Assembly (NCBI GenBank): GCA_964500415.1
Contig: CAZCOB010000007.1
Location: 13,697 to 77,696 of the forward strand
DNA length: 64,000 nucleotides
Direction: 5' to 3'
Source of the DNA: JAFGPF01 sp964500415
GTDB lineage: Bacteria; Chloroflexota; Dehalococcoidia; Dehalococcoidales; RBG-16-60-22
Made by a program: the position numbers and the translations under genes. This document shows, piece by piece, positions 24,959 through 32,980 of the stretch. Below the pieces are notes generated by a model. That model had not been told where the DNA came from and did not search any database. It saw nothing but the letters and a program-made list of their open reading frames with translations. Every line of letters starts with the position of its first letter. Positions within the stretch are counted from its first letter, which is position 1.

Positions 24959-26467
24959 TTATATTTGGGAAACAGATGTAAATAAAGAATTGGCTAAAGC
25001 CGGCAGGATGACCAGGGCCAGGCCGGAAATAGTTGCGGTAATTGCAAAATTACTTAATACTTTATATTTGCTGCCACCGTCCGCCAGAGTGGGCACGATA
25101 GCATTGGCTACCGTAAATATAAGGACCAGCGGCAATACCATCTGGTGCATCAGCTCAAGCCCGGAGAGATTGAAGCTGCTAAGAGAGCTGAAGGAAGGTG
25201 CTCCAGACGTCGTGGGCATCGTCTCCTGGGCTTTGCTTACCATGCCGCCAAAAGACGTGATAACCTCCGTAATGAATACCAGTATAATAACGACGCAAGT
25301 GTGCATGGTGACGCAGAGCCAGCGGAATGGACCGGTTATCGTCCTTCGCTTTGCCCTGAGCAATGCAATCCTGTTGGCGAAGGAAGCGGCATGCTGGCCG
25401 GCCTGGCCTGCCGAGCCGCCCACTTCAATGGCATCGTAGAACATGCTTACGCTGCGGTGAGTCAGTTCGCTTCCAGTCTCGTCGATGAATACCTTCCAGG
25501 ATAGCTTAGGCTTGATACCGGCGGTGAGTCTCGTGTGCAGATTTTTTACCGAGCTCCTCAGCACGTTGATGGCATCAAGGTCGAGCCGGCTCAGTGCGGC
25601 ATTCACCGTCGTACCCAGGGCGGTACAGACACCGCCCAGTGAACGCAGGAAAGTCCCTACTTCATCATCCCTCTTGGTTACTTTATGGTCGTCGCGCATC
25701 ATGATAAAGCCTATGGGAAAGACCAGCCCCGCGACTACTAAAAGCGCTAAACCCAGGTTCTGCCCGGTTAATAAAAAGAGGGCGCCGATGCCGACGGCAA
25801 TCGGCAGAAAGAATTTTACAAGCTTGCTGGCCAGCTTTTGTTCCTTGGAACCTGACCAGCGCAAGACCATCTTCTCTTTGGGCGAGATCAGCCAGATAAG
25901 CCAGACACCGACGGTGGTAGTACCAATAGCGATGAATGCCATAGCTATAATCAGCGAAGTTTCGATTTTCCATATCATGGTGGATACTATCCCGATGACT
26001 ATTACCAGTACCGCCGAAAGGATGAGGGAGATATAGGCATCTGTCCACATTTTCAGGCCTTCCAGGCTTCTCGTATATTCGTTTTCGTAATCCTCGGCGC
26101 GGGCATGGGCTTCTCTCATAAGAAAATCGGCCTCGGGTTCGCCGGAGATGAGCGAACTGGAGAAGCGGAGAAGTAGACCTTTCACGTCCTCTTCTTTAAG
26201 TGGTTCTCCTACCGCACGGCAGGCCCGGGCATAATCGTATTTCAAACGTTTGCGGGCTAACTCGACTCTTTTAAAATATTCCGCAGAGGAACACTGAAGC
26301 TCGGCGGAGCGTTCGAAAATCTGGTCGCGCGGCACGCCGGCGGCGGCGATGGCGGACATGTATGATAGCTGGTAAAACATGTCAAAACTCATCAGGCGGT
26401 TGGTCTTGTTCTTGCTCTTACCCTTTTCGCCTTTTCTAAATATCAGTTGTTTTAACTTTTCCAGCAT
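24959..26467 (-). CDS. arlJ: ArlJ (FlaJ)-like polytopic membrane platform protein
   Basis: 502 residues. An N-terminal basic stretch (KGEKGKSKNKTNR) precedes two cytoplasmic T2SSF-type helical blocks, each followed by membrane helices: ISLILSAVLVIVIGIVSTMI and LIIAMAFIAIGTTTVGVWLI, then FFLPIAVGIGALFLLTG and LALLVVAGLVFPIGFIMM, and a C-terminal group around VVIILVFITEVI, MVLPLVLIFTVANAIV and ISGLALVILPALANSLF. About seven to nine helices in total, longer than PilC or TadB/C and typical of ArlJ. It anchors ArlI and templates the filament. Preceded by the ArlF-like genes, which fits the archaeal F-G-H-I-J set but in a different order. Confidence 0.85.
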   Translation of the reverse strand: MLEKLKQLIFRKGEKGKSKNKTNRLMSFDMFYQLSYMSAIAAAGVPRDQIFERSAELQCSSAEYFKRVELARKRLKYDYARACRAVGEPLKEEDVKGLLLRFSSSLISGEPEADFLMREAHARAEDYENEYTRSLEGLKMWTDAYISLILSAVLVIVIGIVSTMIWKIETSLIIAMAFIAIGTTTVGVWLIWLISPKEKMVLRWSGSKEQKLASKLVKFFLPIAVGIGALFLLTGQNLGLALLVVAGLVFPIGFIMMRDDHKVTKRDDEVGTFLRSLGGVCTALGTTVNAALSRLDLDAINVLRSSVKNLHTRLTAGIKPKLSWKVFIDETGSELTHRSVSMFYDAIEVGGSAGQAGQHAASFANRIALLRAKRRTITGPFRWLCVTMHTCVVIILVFITEVITSFGGMVSKAQETMPTTSGAPSFSSLSSFNLSGLELMHQMVLPLVLIFTVANAIVPTLADGGSKYKVLSNFAITATISGLALVILPALANSLFTSVSQI

Positions 26468-26506
26468 TCTGGTTGTGTTTCCCTTCCTTTACTCATTATG
26501 GTCGAT

Positions 26507-27592
26507 TTAAGACCACTCGATTCCCTGTATTCTGGTCTGGCTGGTCTCTGGCAGGGAACCATCGTCCACTCTAAGCCTGATATAGCTGCTTCCACTCGGC
26601 CCGGGAAAGTCGGAGACGCCGTAATAAGCAATCTCCAGATAGTCGGTATTATCAACCACGGTATATCCCGGGAAACTGTAACTTGCCGAAATGTTTATCC
26701 AGAAATTGCGGGTATAAAAGCTAGCCGCAGCGACTTCGGTGTCGATGACCTCGCGGATAGTCCCGTCGGCTCTCCTGATAATAACGTCGATATTAAGCGA
26801 GGCATTCCACCAGGTTCCTGACACCCAGCCGTAAGCCCGGCCGCGATAGCGCACCGTCCAGGTGGATGCCGAAATTTCATTGACATTGGATAGGGGGAAT
26901 AAGTGCCTGGCATACCTGGAATCATCATTGTCATCATGGAGAAGCCATCGGCCTGTTACCCTGTTGCCGATACGGTCGGTTGTTTCCGTTACCGCAGAGC
27001 CGTCAGCCGGAGTCCATCCCTTGAGCATGAAGTAATCGATTCCAACAAGAGTGACAGTTTCCGTATGAGCCGTGAGTGTGGGCGGACCGCAGACGAGGGT
27101 AGGGGCGATACCGTTGGGAGTAACAATAGTCATTTTAATCGCCCGGTAGCCGGCTATCGGTTCCAGAATTGCCCCCAAATCCAGTTGTTCTTCCGGGTTA
27201 AGTATATCCGGCTCGAAGGCTTCCGGTCCTCCGTTGAGAGAGATGCCCGTCTTGTACCACTGGTTTTCGGCCGGCGAGCCTTCCACGTAGGGCAGCCAGT
27301 TCACGTTGAAACTGTCGCTATCATCGTAGTACTCCACGATGAAGTCCCATCTATCGAAACTCGCCAGTTTAACCTGACCGTTATTCTCAAATGTTGCCAG
27401 TAGCGTATCGTACGAAGGCAGGCTGGCATCGACCCCGACCAAATCGGTTCTCATTATCTCTCCCTCTCTCAAGGCAATCCCCTCGACGCTGAGGGCGGTA
27501 GAGTCCGCCGAGGTGAGAATCCCCTGGGACAATGACATGCCTCCTACTACTATCATCGCTATACAAATAATCGAGACGACGGCAGTCGCCAT
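26507..27592 (-). CDS. ArlF-like protein with long C-terminal extension
   Basis: 361 residues. A class-III-signal-like N-terminal helix (VVSIICIAMIVVGGMSLSQG) is followed by an immunoglobulin-like beta domain that parallels the 174-residue neighbour at 27654-28178 (shared EIMRTDL, ENNGQVKLASFDRWD against ENTGQTKLADFDKWD, EPDILNPEEQ against EPNVLNPGEQ). From about residue 165 comes an extra 195-residue beta-rich, Trp/Tyr-rich extracellular segment. ArlF in archaea is a pilin-like stator that binds the S-layer. The extension could adapt attachment to a bacterial cell wall; that is inference. Confidence 0.65.
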   Translation of the reverse strand: MATAVVSIICIAMIVVGGMSLSQGILTSADSTALSVEGIALREGEIMRTDLVGVDASLPSYDTLLATFENNGQVKLASFDRWDFIVEYYDDSDSFNVNWLPYVEGSPAENQWYKTGISLNGGPEAFEPDILNPEEQLDLGAILEPIAGYRAIKMTIVTPNGIAPTLVCGPPTLTAHTETVTLVGIDYFMLKGWTPADGSAVTETTDRIGNRVTGRWLLHDDNDDSRYARHLFPLSNVNEISASTWTVRYRGRAYGWVSGTWWNASLNIDVIIRRADGTIREVIDTEVAAASFYTRNFWINISASYSFPGYTVVDNTDYLEIAYYGVSDFPGPSGSSYIRLRVDDGSLPETSQTRIQGIEWS

Positions 27593-27653
27593 ATCATTCG
27601 CTCCTTAATAACTCTGGCGTTAGTATTAATTTATTCCTCCTGTTATCAAATCA

Positions 27654-28178
27654 TCAGGGCGAGAAATAGGTCGAAGCGGTAACCCCGCTGGGCGTAGAGA
27701 TAATCACCATATTGGTGGTGCCGTATCCTACCGACGGATAAAGCCAGGTTCTTATCATCATCTGCTCACCGGGATTTAATACGTTCGGTTCAAATATCTC
27801 TGGCTCTCCGTCCACCTGTATCCAGACCACTTCCCACTCGTATGTCCCCGCTGTATCTTCATTGTAGGGTAGCCAGACTACATGATATTCGCTGCCCGTA
27901 TCGTAATACTGGACGATGACATCCCATTTATCGAAATCAGCCAGCTTAGTCTGGCCGGTGTTTTCCAGTACTATCTCCAGGGGGTCGGGGCCGGATGGAG
28001 TCGAAAGGCTGGTACTGATGGGCGTCAGTTCCGTCCTCATTATCGTTTCATCTCTCTGGCCTACCTCTTCGAGTCCCACCGTGCTGGCGTCAACCGACGT
28101 CATGAATCCCTGGGACATTGTCATACCGCCAAACACTATCAAGGCTATACATATTATTGAGACAATAGCCGTCTCCAT
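27654..28178 (-). CDS. ArlF-like pilin-fold stator protein
   Basis: 174 residues. The N-terminal hydrophobic helix (AIVSIICIALIVFGGMTMSQ) starts at residue 4 with no basic leader, as in ArlF/ArlG, which are inserted without processing. The beta-sandwich body carries VLENTGQTKLADFDKWDVIV and FEPNVLNPGEQMMI, features of ArlF/ArlG immunoglobulin-like domains. It sits between the ArlG-like gene (12 bases) and the longer ArlF-like copy. F versus G is assigned by comparison and could be reversed. Confidence 0.65.
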   Translation of the reverse strand: METAIVSIICIALIVFGGMTMSQGFMTSVDASTVGLEEVGQRDETIMRTELTPISTSLSTPSGPDPLEIVLENTGQTKLADFDKWDVIVQYYDTGSEYHVVWLPYNEDTAGTYEWEVVWIQVDGEPEIFEPNVLNPGEQMMIRTWLYPSVGYGTTNMVIISTPSGVTASTYFSP

Positions 28179-28190
28179 AATTTTTCTCCG

Positions 28191-28667
28191 TTACATACTG
28201 AAGTAAAATTCATCAGATATACCGTTAGGAATAATGAACTTAGAATAATAAGTCCCCGTGCCGGGGTCACTGGTATAACTTATGGTAATTTTTAAAGTGG
28301 CACTGGTCTGCCACTCGCTATCATTCTCTATATCAAAATCCCATTGTGGATAAGCCCCCTCGGCATCCTCGTAGTAGGGGACATGGGTAAAGTTGTCCGA
28401 TTGCCCGAAGAACAGGTCGCTCTCTTCAACGCTGACGATGCGCTGGGTGCCCACGTTTTTTACCCAGAGGTAAACGTACAGGCGGTCGACGGAATTTGCC
28501 GCATGAACAATATTTATCCGACTCTTCATCCGTTCGTCAACCTGTTCGGCCATGCTGACCATGGCTTGGCTGGAACGGTTTATCATCGGATAAACACTAT
28601 TAAAGACAAATATCATACACACAACTCCCGCTATTATAAGTAGAGCTGTAGTAATGGCCTTGTCCAC
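28191..28667 (-). CDS. ArlG-like pilin-fold protein
   Basis: 158 residues. The N-terminal membrane helix (ITTALLIIAGVVCMIFVFNS) is followed by an amphipathic stretch and a beta domain with LYVYLWVKNVGTQRI and SKFIIPNGISDEFYF. The KNVGT/PNGI pattern is typical of ArlG/ArlF extracellular domains. ArlG in archaea forms a filament capping the ArlF stator. First gene after the archaellin hairpin at 28767-28797. Confidence 0.65.
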   Translation of the reverse strand: MDKAITTALLIIAGVVCMIFVFNSVYPMINRSSQAMVSMAEQVDERMKSRINIVHAANSVDRLYVYLWVKNVGTQRIVSVEESDLFFGQSDNFTHVPYYEDAEGAYPQWDFDIENDSEWQTSATLKITISYTSDPGTGTYYSKFIIPNGISDEFYFSM

Positions 28668-28766
28668 AAAAGACCTCCATTTTTTCTTCGGAGCGGGTGT
28701 TTGCGACCGTCCACATCTCCCACAGCTTTCAGAAGCGGGTGGCGCCTACTCAACATCACAGGTTTG

Positions 28767-28797
28767 GGGTGGGGGTCCGGCCGGAGAACCCCCACCC
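28767..28797. terminator. Strong hairpin without T run, after the archaellin genes
   Basis: A perfect 10-bp G/C-rich stem (gggtgggggt / acccccaccc) lies 29 bases beyond the archaellin stop codon on the minus strand. No T tract follows, so it more likely stabilises or attenuates the abundant archaellin mRNA relative to downstream arl genes than ends transcription. Confidence 0.6.
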
Positions 28798-28825
28798 GAT
28801 TTAAGGCTTTAACTAACTGAATCGG

Positions 28826-29455
28826 CTAGCGCAGGTTCATGATAGTATCAATATACGGGGGTGTGGTGCGTTCAAGCGTAAGAACTGCACCCACAGGCGT
28901 CATGACTACGATACTGAAGGTAGTGTTAATGTTCAGGTCCGGGTTGAGAGCGTCACCAAGATGACCGGGCGTAGTTGCCGCACCTCCGATGGTTACCTGG
29001 AACTTTTCGTCGGCTTCCAGAAGGTCATCACCATCTTCTTTCCCCAGCTTGGCAACGGACCAGTAGAGGTTGTCCACTGTCTGCCCTTTATCAATGTAGT
29101 TGATGATTACCTTATTGGCGGTACCGGTGGCGGTTCCATTCGAACCGTTCGTTGGCGGAGTGAAATCAACCGCTTCACCACCGAGTACGTTGGCTACGGT
29201 AAAGGTTAACTGGTGGATTCTACCGTTTGAACCTGAAGTGTTGGCAGTAGCAATCATCGAACCCCTGAGCTCCATAGTGCTCTGTGCTTCCTTCAGTCCG
29301 GAATATACGGCCTCCTGGCTCTTCTGTGTGGTGAAAAGCCCAGCCGATAATGCCGTATAGGCGAAGACCGCGGCTACCACGACGAAAGCAATCAGGATGA
29401 TAGCGGTCTCCAGACCGGTAATACCTTTCTCGCGTCTTAGAAATTTTTTAAGCAT
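28826..29455 (-). CDS. arlB: Archaellin (FlaB/ArlB-like) 1
   Basis: 209 residues. Class III signal peptide: MLKKFLRREKG with cleavage expected after Gly11, then ITGLETAIILIAFVVVAAVF, the hydrophobic assembly helix typical of archaellins of the GLE-AAI type. The C-terminal domain is Thr/Asn-rich beta structure (NGSNGTATGTANKVI) with NxS/T sites and ends ERTTPPYIDTIMNLR. It is 60-70 percent alike to archaellin 2 by eye. Ribosome site aaggagga. Processing needs an ArlK/PibD-type peptidase, which is not in this window. Probable major filament subunit. Confidence 0.88.
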   Translation of the reverse strand: MLKKFLRREKGITGLETAIILIAFVVVAAVFAYTALSAGLFTTQKSQEAVYSGLKEAQSTMELRGSMIATANTSGSNGRIHQLTFTVANVLGGEAVDFTPPTNGSNGTATGTANKVIINYIDKGQTVDNLYWSVAKLGKEDGDDLLEADEKFQVTIGGAATTPGHLGDALNPDLNINTTFSIVVMTPVGAVLTLERTTPPYIDTIMNLR

Positions 29456-29490
29456 TTTTCCTCCTTTTAGCTTGTCTGGTAAGTATCACT

Positions 29491-30144
29491 CTAGCGTAGG
29501 TTCATGATGGTATCGACGTAGGCAGGCGTGGTGCGCTCAATATTCAGCACGGCACCATGAGGGGTAACTACTTCCAGGGTAAAGGTAGTATTGGGCCCCA
29601 GCTCATTACCGGAAAGGGCATCGAGAAGGTTGCCGCCACCCGTACCGTTATCAGTGTTGCCGATGGATATCTGGAATTTCTCGTTGGTCTCCAGCAGGTC
29701 GTCGCCATCGGTGCTGCCAAGCTCCGATTTAGTCCAGTAAAGATTGTCGGCAGTCTGGTTCTTATCGATGTAGTTGATAACTACCTTGTTGGTGGCGCTG
29801 GTTCCGGTTAGAGCCAATCCGTCGTCACTGCCAGATACAGTCGGTATAGTGAAATCGATCTCTTCACCACCGAGCACGTTGGCAACGACGAATGTTATCT
29901 GCGCTACGGTGCCGGAAGCACCGGTGTCCCCGGCTGTAGCAATAATGGGACCCCTGAGTTCAAGAGTGCTCCTGGCTTCTTCTAGCGCGGAATAGACTGC
30001 TTCCTGGGCCTTCTGTGTGGAGAACAGGCCGGCTGAAAGTGCCGTGTAGGCGAAGACCGCGGCTACCACCACGAACGCAATCAGGATGATGGCGGTCTCC
30101 AGGCCGGTGATACCTTTCTCATGATTCATGAATTTCTTTAACAT
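29491..30144 (-). CDS. arlB: Archaellin (FlaB/ArlB-like) 2
   Basis: 217 residues. Leader MLKKFMNHEKG, cleavage expected after Gly11, then the same assembly helix ITGLETAIILIAFVVVAAVF. Surface region with SGSDDGLALTGTSATNKVVI; C-terminus ERTTPAYVDTIMNLR. The leader and helix are nearly identical to archaellin 1 and the outer domain differs, so this is a recent tandem duplication with surface divergence. Same ribosome site (taaggagga). Filaments may be heteropolymeric. Confidence 0.88.
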   Translation of the reverse strand: MLKKFMNHEKGITGLETAIILIAFVVVAAVFAYTALSAGLFSTQKAQEAVYSALEEARSTLELRGPIIATAGDTGASGTVAQITFVVANVLGGEEIDFTIPTVSGSDDGLALTGTSATNKVVINYIDKNQTADNLYWTKSELGSTDGDDLLETNEKFQISIGNTDNGTGGGNLLDALSGNELGPNTTFTLEVVTPHGAVLNIERTTPAYVDTIMNLR

Positions 30145-30342
30145 TTTTCCTCCTTAGTTGATGGGATTCTTCGAGTAAAGTATTTTGTTCCGTTGATTTT
30201 CCTGAGCACCTATGCTTCTTTGAACATCACCCCCTTCCATTTAATTACTTTTTTTATCCTCAGTTGTTACACCTTATTTTCACATTCTTTTCACACTCCT
30301 TTACGCTGATTAACCGGCTCATCATGAAGGCTTGTTCCGGTG

Positions 30343-30681
30343 TTAACCGGGTAACACCGCCTTCTCAAGATTGGAGTAAACCAGTTCGTAAATATTATGG
30401 TCAGGCGGGCGGATGCTATCGGAGGTGCCGCCTGGCTTTGAAAATTCTGCTGCATCTGGCAGTAGCGGTACTTCAAGATCGTATTTTTCCGGCTGGCTGG
30501 AGAATATATCGTTAACAGCGGGAATCTGCGACAGGACTACCACCAATACCGTACCTGCTATAAAGGCACAAGCCATCCTCAAGCGGGTGGTAATATCTTT
30601 ACTCTCTTTTACCCATTTGGTTATATTTCTAATAACTTCCCGCATCTTTATATATCTGCTGACGTATAATTCTGATTCCAT
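30343..30681 (-). CDS. Single-helix membrane protein inside the archaellin cluster
   Basis: 112 residues. A charged N-terminal part (about 1-35) is followed by one membrane helix (ACAFIAGTVLVVVLSQI) and a 60-residue acidic/Pro-rich tail. No clear ribosome site; it begins three bases after the stop of archaellin 3 and is probably translationally coupled. I recognise no family. The position between archaellin genes suggests a role in filament export or anchoring, but it could be unrelated. Confidence 0.5.
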   Translation of the reverse strand: MESELYVSRYIKMREVIRNITKWVKESKDITTRLRMACAFIAGTVLVVVLSQIPAVNDIFSSQPEKYDLEVPLLPDAAEFSKPGGTSDSIRPPDHNIYELVYSNLEKAVLPG

Positions 30682-30684
30682 TGA

Positions 30685-31284
30685 TTAATAAAGGTTGACA
30701 ATCTGGTCGACCCTGGCGGGGATAGTTCGCTCGAGAACGAGTACGGCACCCACGGGCGGTTTCACTTCCAGTTGAAACTTATGATACGGACCCGGTTTCT
30801 GTTCGTCACTGACATTTTCGCTGACACAGGTCAGGTCGACCGTAATCATGAATAACTCGTTCCTATCAAGCAGGTTATCGGTGGTGTCCGTGTTCAGCTT
30901 ATCCATCGTCCAGTTAACCGATGGGATTATCTGGTAGGCGTCGCTATAGGTGATAACAACCTTGTTGGAAGAATTAGCCGAGGAAGTATCGGTGAAGTCT
31001 ATCATATCGCCTCCAGTGGTGGTGGCCAGGGTGAAACATACTTCCGTCAGTATGCTGTCCGTCATTCTCCCGTACATATTGCCTTTTACCTCTATGGTAC
31101 TTTTGGCTTCATCCAGGCCGGAGTGGATGGCCTCCTTGGCTTTCTGGGTGGAAAACAGGCCGGCCGAAAGAGCGACGTAGGCAAACACCGATGCTACGAT
31201 GACGAAAGCGATGAGAATAATGGCTGTTTCTATCCCGGTGATGCCTCGCTGGTCCCTGAATACACGTTTTACAAATCTATACAT
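30685..31284 (-). CDS. arlB: Archaellin (FlaB/ArlB-like) 3, divergent
   Basis: 199 residues. Longer basic leader (MYRFVKRVFRDQRG), cleavage expected after Gly14, then ITGIETAIILIAFVIVASVF. The outer domain is more divergent and contains two cysteines (EVCFTLATT and DLTCVSENV) absent from archaellins 1 and 2; the end ERTIPARVDQIVNLY keeps the family pattern. A ggggaggaag ribosome site precedes the ATG. First gene of the locus; it may form a minor, basal or hook-like part as some archaeal FlaB paralogs do. Confidence 0.85.
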   Translation of the reverse strand: MYRFVKRVFRDQRGITGIETAIILIAFVIVASVFAYVALSAGLFSTQKAKEAIHSGLDEAKSTIEVKGNMYGRMTDSILTEVCFTLATTTGGDMIDFTDTSSANSSNKVVITYSDAYQIIPSVNWTMDKLNTDTTDNLLDRNELFMITVDLTCVSENVSDEQKPGPYHKFQLEVKPPVGAVLVLERTIPARVDQIVNLY

Positions 31285-31683
31285 GAAGACTTCCTCCCCT
31301 GCGATGGCATGGATATATCCAATCTACCTCTGATGGCGTACAGTGACTAGGAGACCATCACCAATCTTGGTGCATCATTTTCCTGATAATCATTTGGGGG
31401 CGTTCTCCGATGTGAATGTAAGGTAATCCCTATAACGAATTGGGGGGTAGCATCTATTGCAAATAAGGGGTTGAGATGCCAGAATTCAGAGACAGATGAC
31501 TATCGGGGTTAGCCAATTGGCAAAAACATAATGAAAAATTAATGATATTTTAATGGGATATTTATGAATTTTTATTAATCTCTTTATATATGTGGCTTAC
31601 AATCATAATTAGTTGTCCATTGGAGAATATGGTGAGCCGGGGGAGCCTGAAGCTCAAAGAGCTATAAAGAGAAAGGTAAAAGT
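31285..31683. promoter_or_regulatory. Divergent regulatory region, archaellin locus / LuxR-type gene
   Basis: 399 bases without a gene. Two perfect palindromes share CCAA/TTGG half sites: caccaatcttggtg (31359-31372), 75 bases upstream of the archaellin start, and gccaattggc (31512-31521). A third, looser copy (tccattgga) is near 31616. The segment 31530-31610 is very AT-rich and could hold the LuxR promoter. No confident -35/-10 pair was found for either direction. The LuxR-type protein is the obvious candidate binder. Confidence 0.45.
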
Positions 31684-32415
31684 ATGATTCAGGAAAAGCC
31701 AGAAGCCGTAAGTCTATATATAGTAGAAGAGCAGGAAATCTACCGGGAAATGTACAGTTATATCCTTCCGAACCGGGCAAATGTTGAAATACTGAGAATC
31801 TCTGGAAACAGTGATATAGAATCTATGGGGCGGGCGGTATCTGAGCTTGTTCCTGACGTTTTAATATTGAGTGTCAAGAAGCTTGATTCGGGAATTATTG
31901 AAGAACTGGAGCGAATCAGGAATGACTATCCCAGGATGGGGATAATTATTTTAATCATATTTTACAGCTCGCAGGATATTGAACTGCTGCGCCGGCTGGC
32001 CCTCAGTGGAGAGAGCGGTATGGCGCTTTTTTTGAAACAATCCCTGGACAAGGTAGACCAGCTGTGCCAGTTTATTATGGCGGTCAGCCAGGGGCAGGTT
32101 ATCCTCGACCCGCCATTGGCGACTTTCATGTTCGCCGGAAAGCCGGAGTGCCCCTTCCTGAAACAGCTCACCACCCGCGAACTGGAAATTCTTAGCCTTC
32201 TCTCGCAGGGATACACCAACTCGGCCATCGCTGAAACCCTCTTTATCGATATCAAGACCGTCGAACATCACCTGAACAGTATGTACAGCAAGCTCAAGGC
32301 AGACCCCGATTATAATTCGAAACACCTGAGAGTAAGCGCCGCCCGGCTTTACCTGGAAACGATGGGCACGCTATACCCGAAAGAAGAACCTCTGGCACGC
32401 GTTGCGGGACACTGA
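31684..32415 (+). CDS. LuxR/NarL-type regulator with pseudo-receiver
   Basis: 243 residues. The N-terminal half folds like a receiver but lacks the phospho-acceptor: the LILSVKK segment has Ser63 where Asp is expected, and the N-terminal acidic pair is EE. The Lys site remains (LFLKQSL). The C-terminal LuxR helix-turn-helix (about 160-215) is complete: LTTRELEILSLLSQGYTNSA, then IKTVEHHLNSMYSKL. It should bind DNA without ordinary phosphorylation control. Divergent from the archaellin operon across 399 bases, hence a likely local regulator. gaaaggt ribosome site before ATG. Confidence 0.85.
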   Translation: MIQEKPEAVSLYIVEEQEIYREMYSYILPNRANVEILRISGNSDIESMGRAVSELVPDVLILSVKKLDSGIIEELERIRNDYPRMGIIILIIFYSSQDIELLRRLALSGESGMALFLKQSLDKVDQLCQFIMAVSQGQVILDPPLATFMFAGKPECPFLKQLTTRELEILSLLSQGYTNSAIAETLFIDIKTVEHHLNSMYSKLKADPDYNSKHLRVSAARLYLETMGTLYPKEEPLARVAGH

Positions 32416-32420
32416 AGACC

Positions 32421-32678
32421 TCAAAGTAGAAAAATAACCAGTTCCTTGATGTTCCAGATAACTACAAGAATGAGCAGGCCGATTGACGGCCAGAGGAGGC
32501 GGCCCGGCATCAACCAGGCGATGAGAACCGGGATAGCCAGTTTAACCATAAGAAGTAATGCGGGAATCTGAACCAGGAATCTGATAAACGGATTGATTTC
32601 AGTCAAGCCGAGGTTCGCCGCCAGGACTGTCAGCGCAAGGTCAAATCCGCACAGCAGTATAAACGAGGACTTCTCCAC
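32421..32678 (-). CDS. Small membrane protein, DUF5658-like
   Basis: 85 residues from GTG 32678, chosen because aaaagg sits six bases upstream; the frame stays open to 32738. Three hydrophobic helices: SSFILLCGFDLALTVLAANL, FLVQIPALLLMVKLAIPVLI and WPSIGLLILVVIWNI. The motif DLALT...GLTEINP between helix 1 and 2 is characteristic of the uncharacterised DUF5658 family. Convergent with the LuxR-type gene, five bases away. Function unknown. Confidence 0.6.
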   Translation of the reverse strand: MEKSSFILLCGFDLALTVLAANLGLTEINPFIRFLVQIPALLLMVKLAIPVLIAWLMPGRLLWPSIGLLILVVIWNIKELVIFLL

Positions 32679-32980
32679 GGTACACCTTTTAAATGTCGCC
32701 GAAGAACCCCACCAGCTCGCTTCCATTCCGATAATCAACCGCCTTTACTTCTTACCCTAATAGTAACCCAATTATCTCAACTAATACAAATATACTTGCC
32801 CTTCAGATCTCCCGTAATTAACGGATGCCTTAGTCTCATACTCATAAAAAACAGGTCTTATTGCGAGTTCGGGCCTGCCACTTTGTCAAAAATGGTCGGC
32901 CATATATTTGACTTTATTTAACAGGGGAAATAGACTGATTGTGGCTAATACTCAATAAAGTACTGTTGGAGGAAGTCACT

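Noticed and set aside
20306..31284. Reading the cluster as a bacterial type IV pilus or Tad system
   Set aside because: ArlH, the FlaD/E-type domain, unprocessed ArlF/G-like proteins and archaellin-type leaders are present, and PilM/N/O/P/Q, PilC-type, TadZ and RcpA-like proteins are all missing.
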